Below, in pieces: positions 23,073 through 31,352 of a DNA stretch of 32,053 nucleotides. The first letter of the stretch is position 1. Each line of letters starts with the position of its first letter. The notes under the pieces are model-generated. The model was not told where the DNA came from, did no database searches, and saw nothing but the letters and a program-made list of their open reading frames with translations. A program made the position numbers and the translations under genes. The DNA is from Methanococci archaeon (lineage in GTDB: Archaea; AGJL01; Methanococci; Methanococcales; Methanocaldococcaceae): NCBI GenBank assembly GCA_013153845.1, contig JAADDS010000071.1:1-32053 (forward strand), written 5' to 3'.

Positions 23073-24776
23073 ATGGAATACATTATTAAAAATGGAATCG
23101 TCTACGATCCTTTAAATGGTGTTAATGGAGAAAAAATGGACATATGTGTTAAAGATGGAAAGATCGTTGAGAGCGTTTCTGACAACGCAAAGATTATTGA
23201 TGCTTCCAACTGTGTAGTAATGCCTGGAGGAGTTGATTCACACAGCCACCTTGCAGGAGCAAAAGTTAACGTAGGAAGGATATTTAGACCAGAAGATAGT
23301 GTAAAAGACATCTATGCCAAAAAGGGATTAAGAACTGGAACTGGATTTTCAGTTCCATCTACATACAAAACAGGTTATCAATATTCAGAAATGGGGTATA
23401 CGATGGTTGTTGAGGCAGCAATGCCTCCACTAATTGCAAGACACACACACGAAGAGTTTATAGAAACACCGCAGATAGATAAAGCAGCAATGCCATTATT
23501 TGGAAATAACTGGATGGTTATGGAGTATTTAAAAGAGGGAGATATTAAGGCATGTGCTGCATATGTTGCATGGCTGTTAAAAGCAACAAGAGGTTTTGCA
23601 ATAAAGATCGTTAACCCCGGAGGAACAGAGGCATGGGGTTGGGGTAAAAACGTTCACAGCTTAGATGATCCAGTCCCATACTTCGATATAACACCAAGAG
23701 AGATCGTTAGAGGTTTAGCAGAAGTTAACGAAATGCTTGGTTTACCTCACTCAATCCACGTCCATCCAAACAACTTGGGACATCCAGGAAACTGGGAGAC
23801 AACATTGGAAACAATGAAGTGTGTTGAGGGAATAGAGGCAAAACCAAGATATGGAGAGAGAGAAACATCTTACTACAACACCCACTGCCAATTCCACTCC
23901 TATGGAGGAACTTCATGGAAGGACTTTGAAAGTAAGGCAATAGAGATTGCTGAGTATGTAAATAAATCAAAACACGTGGTTATTGATGTAGGGCAGATCA
24001 CATTAGATGAAACCACTACAATGACTGCTGACGGTCCAATGGAATACGATCTGCATATGACTAATGGATTAAAATGGGCAAACTGTGATGTTGAACTTGA
24101 AACAGGTTCTGGAGTTGTTCCTTTCATTTACAGTCCAAAAGGACCTGTCTATGCAGTTCAGTGGGCAATTGGTTTGGAACTCTTCCTACATACAAATACT
24201 GATAAGGTTTTATTAACCACAGATCACCCAAATGCTGGGCCATTTATTAGATACCCGAGAGTTATTGCATGGTTAATGAGTAAAAAGTATAGGGATGAGT
24301 GGCTATACAACAAAGTTCACAAGTGGGCACAGCAGAGAAGTCATGTAGCAGACAGCGATAAAGAATATGATCTATATGAAATCGCAAAAATAACAAGGGC
24401 TAATCAAGCCAAGGTTTTAGGATTGAGTGAGACAAAAGGACACTTGGGAGTTGGAGCTGAGGCAGATATAGCAATATATGCAATAGATCCAGAAGAGAAA
24501 GATGGTAAGAAGATTGAAAAAGCATTTAGGTATGCAAAATATGTCTTGAAAGGAGGAGATGTTGTAGTTAAAGATGGAAACATAGTTAAACAGATCTTTG
24601 GAGACACAATATATGTTGATGTCCAAGTTGGAGAGGACTTGATGAATGAAGTGTTAAAGGATGTGGAAGAGAAGTTTAGAAGATACTACTCCGTCAACAT
24701 TGATAACTATCCTGTCTCTGATAAATATGCAAATAGTTGGAGAGTTATAAAGATAGATGCAACAGATATAAACTAA
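23073..24776 (+). CDS. fwdA: Formylmethanofuran dehydrogenase subunit FwdA (amidohydrolase)
   Basis: FwdA condenses formate, made from CO2 by FwdB, with methanofuran at a dinuclear zinc site. Ligands are visible: HSH at residues 57-59, the carboxylated lysine at Lys178 in FAIKIVNPGG, histidines in HSIHVHPNN and HCQFHS, and Asp384 in LTTDHPN. Lys178 agrees with the published enzyme numbering as I recall it. The length (567) is normal. ATG 23073 follows ACGGTGATAGG. It is followed by a small YbjQ-like gene and then fwdC. Confidence 0.97.
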   Translation: MEYIIKNGIVYDPLNGVNGEKMDICVKDGKIVESVSDNAKIIDASNCVVMPGGVDSHSHLAGAKVNVGRIFRPEDSVKDIYAKKGLRTGTGFSVPSTYKTGYQYSEMGYTMVVEAAMPPLIARHTHEEFIETPQIDKAAMPLFGNNWMVMEYLKEGDIKACAAYVAWLLKATRGFAIKIVNPGGTEAWGWGKNVHSLDDPVPYFDITPREIVRGLAEVNEMLGLPHSIHVHPNNLGHPGNWETTLETMKCVEGIEAKPRYGERETSYYNTHCQFHSYGGTSWKDFESKAIEIAEYVNKSKHVVIDVGQITLDETTTMTADGPMEYDLHMTNGLKWANCDVELETGSGVVPFIYSPKGPVYAVQWAIGLELFLHTNTDKVLLTTDHPNAGPFIRYPRVIAWLMSKKYRDEWLYNKVHKWAQQRSHVADSDKEYDLYEIAKITRANQAKVLGLSETKGHLGVGAEADIAIYAIDPEEKDGKKIEKAFRYAKYVLKGGDVVVKDGNIVKQIFGDTIYVDVQVGEDLMNEVLKDVEEKFRRYYSVNIDNYPVSDKYANSWRVIKIDATDIN

Positions 24777-24904
24777 AAAACTTAATATTAAGACAATTAA
24801 AACTGAAAAACTAACGTTATTAACTTTTTGGATTATCCCCTTAAACTACCTTTAAATCTTCCTTAGACCTTAAATATCTTTCAAAATTATTGTTGTGATT
24901 GAGA

Positions 24905-25159
24905 ATGATAACATCTACAACAGATACATTAGATGGGTTTAAAATAGTCGAGTATTTAGGGGTTATTATTGGCTATGGAGACGATCCAGAGGATGCATTA
25001 GAAGATTTAATTGATATTGCTAAAAATATGGGTGCAAACGCTGTTATTGGAATAAGAATATCGAATGAATTAACTGCTGAGATCTCAAATGAAAATTATT
25101 CCGTTCCAGAATTAACGTATTATGCATATGGAACAGCAGTTATCGTTAAAAAATATTAA
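24905..25159 (+). CDS. YbjQ/UPF0145-like small protein within the fwd cluster
   Basis: An 84-residue protein of the YbjQ family: ITSTTDTLDGFKIVEYLGVIIG, then AKNMGANAVIGIRI and a C-terminal YAYGTAVIVKK strand. Members form ring-shaped oligomers; a role in heavy-metal handling has been proposed but not shown. ATG 24905 follows TTGTGATTGAG; a TTG six bases earlier is unlikely. It lies between fwdA and fwdC on the same strand, so it may help assembly of the metal-rich complex. That is a guess from location. Confidence 0.85.
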   Translation: MITSTTDTLDGFKIVEYLGVIIGYGDDPEDALEDLIDIAKNMGANAVIGIRISNELTAEISNENYSVPELTYYAYGTAVIVKKY

Positions 25160-25230
25160 TAAAAGCCAAATATGGAATGAAAAATCTTATCATAAAAAAT
25201 ATAAAATATTAAAAAAATAATGGTGATGGC

Positions 25231-26052
25231 ATGAAAGAGTTGATATTGACTCTCCAAAAAGATATAATCGTTCCTGTAGAAATGGATAAAGTTATACCAA
25301 ATGTTATAGAAAATTTAAGTTTGGAGGAAATAAAAAACTTAGAGTTAGTTCAAGGAAGAAAGAGAGTTAAAGTTGGAGATCTTTTTGATGTGGAGTTAAA
25401 TGAGATAGAGGGAGAGCCAAGAGTTGTGATTAAAAACTCCAACAATAAATTAAAGTATGTAGGTTCAAAGATGACAAAAGGGGAAGTTATAGTTGAAGGA
25501 GATGTAGGAATGTATGTTGGGGCTGAAATGAAGGGAGGTAAAATAATCGTCAATGGAAATGCAGATAGTTGGGCTGGACAAAATATGAAAGGAGGAGAAC
25601 TCTTAATAAAAGGAAGTGCCAGAGATTACGTCGGATCTGCATACAGAGGGGACTGGAGAGGAATGAGTGGTGGAAAGATCATAGTTGAAGGAAATGCTGG
25701 AAACGAGATTGGAGAGTTTATGAGAAAAGGACTCATTCATATAAAGGGGAATGTTGGAATAATGGCTGGAATTCATCAAAATGGCGGAATAATTATCATT
25801 GATGGAGATGTTGACGTAAGGGTTGGAGGAGAAATGAAAGCAGGAGCGATCGTTGTTTATGGAAAAGTTGATGAGGTCTTACCATCATTTAAATATGAGG
25901 GAATAGTTGAAAATCCAGTTATAAAGTTGAGTAAAAAAGATGAAGGAACCCCAATTGAGGGAACGTTCTATAAATTTATTGGAGATTACGTCCATAACAA
26001 GCCAAAAGGGCAACTCTACATCTCCGTAGAGAACAATCCTCACTTGATCTAA
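25231..26052 (+). CDS. fwdC: Formylmethanofuran dehydrogenase subunit FwdC
   Basis: A structural subunit with a right-handed beta-helix like the C-terminal domain of glutamate synthase. The 273-residue chain shows repeated G-x-x-G turns: VGMYVGAEMKGGKIIVNG, WAGQNMKGGELLIKG, MSGGKIIVEGNAGNEIG, MAGIHQNGGIIII and VGGEMKAGAIVVYG. It bridges the FwdA and FwdB parts. ATG 25231 follows ATGGTGATGGC. It ends the fwd unit, and T-rich sequence follows. Confidence 0.96.
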   Translation: MKELILTLQKDIIVPVEMDKVIPNVIENLSLEEIKNLELVQGRKRVKVGDLFDVELNEIEGEPRVVIKNSNNKLKYVGSKMTKGEVIVEGDVGMYVGAEMKGGKIIVNGNADSWAGQNMKGGELLIKGSARDYVGSAYRGDWRGMSGGKIIVEGNAGNEIGEFMRKGLIHIKGNVGIMAGIHQNGGIIIIDGDVDVRVGGEMKAGAIVVYGKVDEVLPSFKYEGIVENPVIKLSKKDEGTPIEGTFYKFIGDYVHNKPKGQLYISVENNPHLI

Positions 26053-26059
26053 TTGATGA

Positions 26060-26230
26060 TACCATTAATTAACAAACTTTTAAGTTTTGTTAAATTTTCT
26101 TATCTCTTTTTGGGTTTATTTAGCATATTTAATTTTAAATTTAAAATCCGTTAGAAAATTTATAAAAAAATTAAGAAAATCAAAAAAGAAATCTAAATTA
26201 AAAAATATATAAAAAATATATACTTGAGAC
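26060..26230. terminator. Back-to-back terminators between fwdC and infB
   Basis: The two genes converge. On the plus strand T runs at about 26084-26125 (CTTTTTGGGTTTATTT) can end the fwd transcript. On the minus strand T runs (complement of 26160-26225, TATTTTTTATATATTTTTT) can end infB. No gene lies between them. Confidence 0.45.
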
Positions 26231-26237
26231 CTTTTCA

Positions 26238-28610
26238 TTATCGTCCCCAGAAGATATTATTTGTTAATTTTTGCATTAACTCCATATATGATAACAACGC
26301 CTCTTTTTCATCAGGCCTCAACTTGTCCATGTATTTGTGATAGAGTTCTCTAACATGACTCTCTGGAACTGCCACATACATATAGTCGCCTTCGTCAACA
26401 TGTCTCTTTAACACAACCTTTCCATCTATGGAAATAGAAACTGCCTTTCCTGCTTTTGCTTCCTTTACATTCTCTCCTTTATCTTTTATTTCCTTCACAT
26501 ACCCGAGTAGCATTCCATCCTCCCTCATTAGGGGGTAGCCAACTTTTAAAGTCCCATATTGAACTTCAACTCCACAGATTGCAGGATCTTTCTGCCTAAA
26601 TATACATTCTGGGAGGATTTTCACAATCGCTGGTTTAATTAATTTTTCAAATTCCTCATATTTCATCTTCTCCTCTTCTTTCTTAATCCACTCTGTAAAG
26701 TCCTCAACTAACTTATATAATATATTGTTTGAAAATACCTTTATTCCATATTTTTCTATCTCTTTCTGTGCCTCTGGAAGAATTTTCACGTTAAACGCAA
26801 CTATTGCACCATTCAAAGGATTTGTTTGCTTGTATGACGCAACTTCAATCACATCTTTTTTTGTTATATCCCCAACCTCTGCCTTCTTAATTTTAACTCC
26901 TGCTTTTCTCAACTCATTAGCCAATGCTTCCAAAGATCCGAGAGTATCTGCCTTTATTAAGATTCCTTCATCATCAACCTCTATCTTTGCCTCTTCAACT
27001 TCTTTTACAACTTCTTCTTTTGCTTCCTCTATCTTTTCTTTTGGCACGATCCTTATTGGACAGCCCGCAATAACTTTATCTAAGTCAGGAGCGGCTATCT
27101 TAACTCCAGCAGCTGCAACAATTTCATTCACTGGTTTAAATTTATCTCTTGGATCTCTCATTTCGTCTAACGGTTTCGGTTTTAGTAGAGCTTTTACCTT
27201 TGTGATAAGAACATCGTTTGGTAGCCCTACAACTAAATAGTCCCCTCTTCTTGCAATACCATCATATATTATCGCATCAATTGTCGTTCCAAGACCTTTT
27301 TCTTCTTTAACTTCTAATATTGTTCCTTTTGCATAACCATCAACATTAAGTTTTAACCTCTCTTCTAAAAACTTCTGAGCCAAACCCGCAACCATCATAA
27401 GTAAATCAGGAATACCCTCTCCAGTGATTGCTGAAACAGGGATTATACAAACAGTTTTTGTTACGTCTTGAACTCTTGAATAGAGATCCGCTTCAAATCC
27501 AAGCTCATTTAATGGTTTTATTATATTTTCATACAATCTTATTTCAAATTCTGTTAATGCATTTGGATGCTGGCTTTTTTCATTAAAGTTTAGGATAAAT
27601 GGAACATTTTTAGAGTTCCATCCGGGAATTAAGTCGATTTTATTTGCCGCAACGACAAACGGTGTTTTACATTGTTTTAATATATTAACTGCCTCAACTG
27701 TTTGCGGTTTAAAGCCCTCGTTAATATCTACAACCAATATCGCAATATCTGCCAGTGATCCTCCTCTTTTTCTTAATGAAGTGAATGCTTCATGCCCGGG
27801 AGTATCTATAACCAAAAGTCCTGGGATTTTTAAATCTGCCTTTAACGTTTTTAGCAGATCTCCACAAAGTTGGTTTATAACTTCTATTGGAATCTCACTC
27901 GCTCCAATATGTTGGGTTATCCCTCCTGCTTCTCTTTTTGCAACTCTTGTCTGTCTTATTTTATCAAGTAATGTGGTGTTATGGACTAAAATGCCATTTG
28001 CGATAAAATTATGAGTAGTTGTAGTTAGATCGTATACATAACCGTCATAATTTATCTTTTCAATATTCTTAATCTCCACAAATTTCAGATTTTTAAGATC
28101 TGGAATTTCATCCTCATCTATTCCAAGTAATAACTTCCCAACTATTAAATCTTTATTCTCTTCTATTTTTATTTCTTTATTATTGACATCAGGTATTGCA
28201 ACTTTTAATCCGATTCTTAATTCCTCAGCAGGCAACCATCCTAAGTTTGTCAGGAAAGGATGTTCAGGAGTTGTTGTTATCTCAAGATTGTTATTTAATA
28301 ACACTTTTATCATTTTTCCGCAATGTTTCAATCTCCACACATGGGTTGCGGTTATTTGAGATAATCCCTCTTTTCCTACTCCAAAAACTTTAATATTTAG
28401 TTCTTTTATTTCTGTTTTGTCATCTTTTTTAACTATTGTTGTTCCTTTATTAAAGAGATCTTTTATTGCTATTTTTCCAAATTCAGTTAACACACTCTCG
28501 TTTGGTGTTAAACACTTTCCGTGATCTACATGTCCCAGCACACAAACAATTGGACATCTAAGATTTTGAGATTTTTTATCTTTTTTTGTCTTATCTTTCT
28601 TTTTAGCCAT
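26238..28610 (-). CDS. infB: Translation initiation factor aIF5B/IF2 carrying an intein in its P-loop
   Basis: The 790-residue product is a 611-residue IF2/eIF5B GTPase interrupted by a 179-residue intein (residues 33-211). The GTP-binding motif GHVDHGKTT is split after the Lys: GHVDHGK, intein, TTLLDKIR. After splicing the enzyme promotes ribosomal subunit joining. Other GTPase motifs are DTPGHEAF (G3) and ANKIDLIPG (G4); domains II, III and IV follow, with a helical C-terminus (YHKYMDKLRP). ATG 28610 follows GAGGGATATT; the N-terminus is Lys-rich (AKKKDKTKKDKK). Without splicing the factor cannot bind GTP, so activity depends on the intein. Confidence 0.97.
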   Translation of the reverse strand: MAKKKDKTKKDKKSQNLRCPIVCVLGHVDHGKCLTPNESVLTEFGKIAIKDLFNKGTTIVKKDDKTEIKELNIKVFGVGKEGLSQITATHVWRLKHCGKMIKVLLNNNLEITTTPEHPFLTNLGWLPAEELRIGLKVAIPDVNNKEIKIEENKDLIVGKLLLGIDEDEIPDLKNLKFVEIKNIEKINYDGYVYDLTTTTHNFIANGILVHNTTLLDKIRQTRVAKREAGGITQHIGASEIPIEVINQLCGDLLKTLKADLKIPGLLVIDTPGHEAFTSLRKRGGSLADIAILVVDINEGFKPQTVEAVNILKQCKTPFVVAANKIDLIPGWNSKNVPFILNFNEKSQHPNALTEFEIRLYENIIKPLNELGFEADLYSRVQDVTKTVCIIPVSAITGEGIPDLLMMVAGLAQKFLEERLKLNVDGYAKGTILEVKEEKGLGTTIDAIIYDGIARRGDYLVVGLPNDVLITKVKALLKPKPLDEMRDPRDKFKPVNEIVAAAGVKIAAPDLDKVIAGCPIRIVPKEKIEEAKEEVVKEVEEAKIEVDDEGILIKADTLGSLEALANELRKAGVKIKKAEVGDITKKDVIEVASYKQTNPLNGAIVAFNVKILPEAQKEIEKYGIKVFSNNILYKLVEDFTEWIKKEEEKMKYEEFEKLIKPAIVKILPECIFRQKDPAICGVEVQYGTLKVGYPLMREDGMLLGYVKEIKDKGENVKEAKAGKAVSISIDGKVVLKRHVDEGDYMYVAVPESHVRELYHKYMDKLRPDEKEALLSYMELMQKLTNNIFWGR
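27978..28514 (-). mobile_element. Mini-intein in infB, 179 residues, no homing endonuclease
   Basis: Splicing blocks are complete. It starts at Cys1 in CLTPNESVLT (block A). TPEH near 82-85 of the intein gives the block B His, block F is GYVYDLTTTTHNF, and block G ends ILVHN. The next residue is the acceptor Thr of TTLLDK. Between about residues 105 and 150 only a short Glu/Lys-rich linker (VNNKEIKIEENKD) remains. There is no LAGLIDADG motif and no room for one. The IF2 intein I recall at this same site in M. jannaschii is far longer and carries the endonuclease, so this copy has probably lost it. Splicing should be functional, but mobility is lost. Confidence 0.93.
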
Positions 28611-28967
28611 AATATCCCTCTATTCAACATAAATTTCCCTGTTTTTATTATTTGATTGCAACATCAAAATAAAAAACATTAAAATCTGCTTCAATTTAAT
28701 TCTAAACCATTTTAAAGATTAAGGATTGTATAAACCGTTAAATAGTTAAAGAAGGGTTAGACCACAATAAATATTACAATTTTTATATATTATTATATTA
28801 TTTTATATATTTGGGATTTATACTAAATGTTTCTCTAAATTTTTGACGGGGTTTATTTTTGTGAGAGTTTATTTGATGCTTAACTTATATATACTTTATT
28901 TAATACAAACTAAATGAAAATACTTAACTTTCAGATCCGATAAAAGAATAATTTTTTAAGGGATATT
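28611..28967. other. Divergent gap between infB and the ITPase gene: promoter signals only
   Basis: About 360 A+T-rich bases with no usable frame. Candidate boxes are CTTATATATACTTT near 28882-28893 on the plus strand, about 80 bases before the next gene, and several TTATATA runs around 28780-28815 that read on both strands. I see no RNA-like G+C island or strong repeat here. Confidence 0.4.
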
Positions 28968-29621
28968 ATGGATTTAAATGGAAAAAAATGCGAGATTTGT
29001 GGCAAAAATGCCAAAATTTTTTTATTCGGAAAATTTCTATGTGATGATGAGGATTGTTTTAAAAAAGCAAAAAGTTTAAGCATGGCTCGTCATAAATTGA
29101 GAGTTGTAGGTGTTGGTTCCAAAAATCCCGTTAAATTAGAGGCAGTTCGAGAGGGGTTTGAAAGGGTTTTGGGGACTGTTGAAGTCGTAGGAGTGGATGT
29201 GGATAGTGGTGTCTCATCTCATCCCATCGGTTTGGAGGAGACGTATTTGGGGGCATACAATAGAGCCAAAAATGCTTTTGAAACTATTCAATGCACGTAT
29301 TCTGTTGGCATAGAAGCAGGAATGGTAAAAATAGGCGATCATTGGGTTGATGTTCACGTTTGTGTAGTTTATGATGGAGTTAGAGATACAGTTGGGATCT
29401 CCCAAGGTTTTGAATATCCAAAGATCGTATATGAAAATGTGCTAAAAGGAGTAGAAGGAGGAATAATTGCTGAGAAAATATCTAAAATCAAAGATATTGG
29501 AAAAAATATTGGTTTGATTGGATATTTAACAGATGCAAACATAACAAGAAAAGATCTATGTAGAGAAAGTGTAATTATGGCTTTAATTCCACGAATGAAG
29601 AAAAACCTACCATTATATTAA
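28968..29621 (+). CDS. Inosine/xanthosine triphosphatase (DUF84/YjjX) with an N-terminal zinc-finger-like extension
   Basis: The main part (from about residue 45) is a DUF84-type house-cleaning NTPase that removes non-canonical ITP and XTP: VGVGSKNPVKLEAVREGFE, DVDSGVSSHPIGLEET, GAYNRAKNA and VGIEAGMV. The first 40 residues are extra, with four Cys (8, 11, 25, 30) placed like a treble-clef zinc site (CEICGK ... FLCDDEDC). With 217 residues it is some 40 longer than the usual family member. ATG 28968 follows TAAGGGATATT. The extension has no known job; it may bind nucleic acid or a partner. Confidence 0.85.
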   Translation: MDLNGKKCEICGKNAKIFLFGKFLCDDEDCFKKAKSLSMARHKLRVVGVGSKNPVKLEAVREGFERVLGTVEVVGVDVDSGVSSHPIGLEETYLGAYNRAKNAFETIQCTYSVGIEAGMVKIGDHWVDVHVCVVYDGVRDTVGISQGFEYPKIVYENVLKGVEGGIIAEKISKIKDIGKNIGLIGYLTDANITRKDLCRESVIMALIPRMKKNLPLY

Positions 29622-29754
29622 AATCAAATAAAATAATGAATTAAAAATTAAAAATTAGAAGCAAGATGGAACCTTTGAATTAAAGATAAAAATAAAAATT
29701 AAGATAAAAATACTAAATTACAAAAACTATAATACAAAACTGCTCCACTATAAA

Positions 29755-29769
29755 ACCATTAAATGGTTA
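29755..29769. repeat. Palindrome upstream of the signal peptidase gene
   Basis: AACCATTAAATGGTT is a near-perfect palindrome about 65-80 bases before the gene, next to CTATAAAACC, which may be a TATA box. It has the size of a regulator site; there is no direct evidence of binding. Confidence 0.3.
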
Positions 29770-29834
29770 ATAAATAGCTAAATTAGTAGTTAAATTTAGA
29801 TAATCAATAAACTCATTCTTTTTGGGGTGGAATC

Positions 29835-30503
29835 ATCGAACTAAATCTTAATAAAATCAAAAAAAGAGATATAGTTGAGTGGACAATCTTCTTAGTGGTT
29901 TTGTTTTTAATATGGAGCCACGTTAATGTTGTAGTATCTAATAGCATGTATCCTCTAATGGAAAGAGGAGATCTTGTTGTAGTTGAGAATGCAGGTTTTG
30001 AGTTTAACCCAAATGACGTTAAAGTTGGAGATATTGTTGTGTATAAAGCTCACTGGCCAAGTTATCAATATCTTTTAAATGACATATATTATCGATTTAA
30101 TCTAAATCCTTACAAAACACTATGCATATTCAACGAAGGTAGTGTTAAAGACATCTCGGTAAAGTTTTTAGGGGATCTAAAAGCAAAAACAGGGACATAC
30201 AAACTCTTGGAAATATCCGCTCCTAAAAGTCCGACAACTCCTGTAATTCATAGAGTTATTGATGAAGTAAACTATAATAACGAAAAATACTTCATAATAA
30301 AAGGAGATAATAACCCAATACATGATCCAGAACTTGTTTCTGTAAATCAGATAAAACAGAGAGTTGTGGTGATCGATGGACATCCATTAGTTATTCCATA
30401 TATTGGTTATATATCCCTATGGCTAAAAGAGTATTGGTATTTTGTAGTTTTAATATTTGTGATCTACTATCTATATCAATATTTAAAAGGAGGGAAAGAA
30501 TGA
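29835..30503 (+). CDS. Archaeal signal peptidase I (Sec11-type)
   Basis: It cuts signal peptides from exported proteins at the outer face of the membrane. The catalytic Ser is in SNSMYP, His139 in VIHRV replaces the bacterial Lys, and Asp158 is in KGDNN: the Ser-His-Asp form of archaea and the ER. One N-terminal membrane helix (about 15-33) and a C-terminal one (near 195-215) frame the domain. The start is a problem: the frame is open from 29811 but has no ATG, GTG or TTG until GTG 29895, which would remove half of the first helix. GGGGTGG at 29824-29830 points to ATC 29835. An ATC start or a base change is inferred. The stop overlaps the next ATG. Confidence 0.82.
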   Translation: MELNLNKIKKRDIVEWTIFLVVLFLIWSHVNVVVSNSMYPLMERGDLVVVENAGFEFNPNDVKVGDIVVYKAHWPSYQYLLNDIYYRFNLNPYKTLCIFNEGSVKDISVKFLGDLKAKTGTYKLLEISAPKSPTTPVIHRVIDEVNYNNEKYFIIKGDNNPIHDPELVSVNQIKQRVVVIDGHPLVIPYIGYISLWLKEYWYFVVLIFVIYYLYQYLKGGKE

Positions 30504-31099
30504 AGAGACCATTTCTTATATTATTTGGGATTATCTCACTCATAATTTCTTCTACAATGTGTTTAAATACTAACCCTAATGATTTAAACGTAAAAAAAAG
30601 TATATTGGTAGAAGTTAATAATACCCCAATTGAGGTTCCCCTAAGAGCAACCCTCGGAGAAGCAGAGAGCGTGAAGTTGATAAATACAACAGATCAGGAG
30701 ATATACAACTACTATCACTCTAAAATTTTAATATATGTTTGTGGAGACATGAATTTAACGCCAGAAGAGGGGGGTATATCAATAATCGATTTTATAACTA
30801 AATTGGAATGGTTTAATCAGTTCTACCCTCACAATATTGTTGTAGAGTTAAACAGATCAGGAGATAATATTACCGTTAAAAGTATCTTCTCCAACGGAAA
30901 AAAGGCAATAACTATATTAAAACTAAATGAAAGCGAATATCTAAAACACAATAATAAAACCATGGTCATTGAGTTTATAAAAACCAATACTCCTGCAATG
31001 ATTAAGAAAGTAAACAACACATTCATAATTGAAGGAAATTCATTAAAAGAACTTGATAAGGCAGAGACAAGATTTGTTATTGCAATGCTTAAAGGGTAG
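30500..31099 (+). CDS. Secreted or membrane-anchored protein, unknown function
   Basis: A 199-residue protein starting with a signal-like segment (MKRPFLILFGIISLIISSTM, then Cys21). The rest is predicted outside the membrane with several N-x-S/T sites (NNT, NRS, NIT, NES, NKT), which archaea may glycosylate. ATG 30500 overlaps the signal peptidase stop as ATGA and follows AAGGAGGGAAAG, so the two genes are coupled. I do not recognise the family. Its neighbour processes signal peptides, but coupling does not prove that this is a special substrate. Confidence 0.8.
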   Translation: MKRPFLILFGIISLIISSTMCLNTNPNDLNVKKSILVEVNNTPIEVPLRATLGEAESVKLINTTDQEIYNYYHSKILIYVCGDMNLTPEEGGISIIDFITKLEWFNQFYPHNIVVELNRSGDNITVKSIFSNGKKAITILKLNESEYLKHNNKTMVIEFIKTNTPAMIKKVNNTFIIEGNSLKELDKAETRFVIAMLKG

Positions 31100-31154
31100 T
31101 TCTTTAATAACTCTCAATCAGATACAACTTTATCCACACCTTTTCACTAAGCCA

Positions 31155-31190
31155 GATGATTAATTTTTTTAGTTTTTTATCCTTTTGAGA
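31155..31190 (+). terminator. T-rich terminator after the signal peptidase unit
   Basis: AATTTTTTTAGTTTTTTATCC lies about 60 bases past the stop of the secreted-protein gene and before the CRISPR remnants, as an oligo-T terminator would. Confidence 0.4.
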
Positions 31191-31253
31191 GAACTTAACA
31201 TTTAAATATTCATTTTAATTGATATAATTTAATATTTAAAAATTATGGTTTTT

Positions 31254-31352
31254 TCTCTCTATCACGACTCGTGCTTATTTTAATGAAGTAGAGTTTGTTC
31301 ATGACCACTTTGAAAGAGTCCTATTTCCATCACAACCTGTGCTGATTTTAAC
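31254..31352 (-). repeat. Two degenerate CRISPR repeats at the array's distal end
   Basis: 31324-31352 has TTTCCATCACAACCTGTG followed by CTGATTTTAAC; it keeps both ends of the repeat but has a different centre and is one base shorter. About 39 bases left of it, 31254-31284 has CTATCACGACTCGTGC followed by TTATTTTAAT, a further decayed copy of the same variant. Spacing fits one spacer each. Decay at this side marks the end far from the leader. Confidence 0.7.

Noticed and set aside
26725-27240. A 171-codon plus-strand open frame
   Set aside because: It is antisense to conserved IF2 sequence and has shadow composition without motifs.
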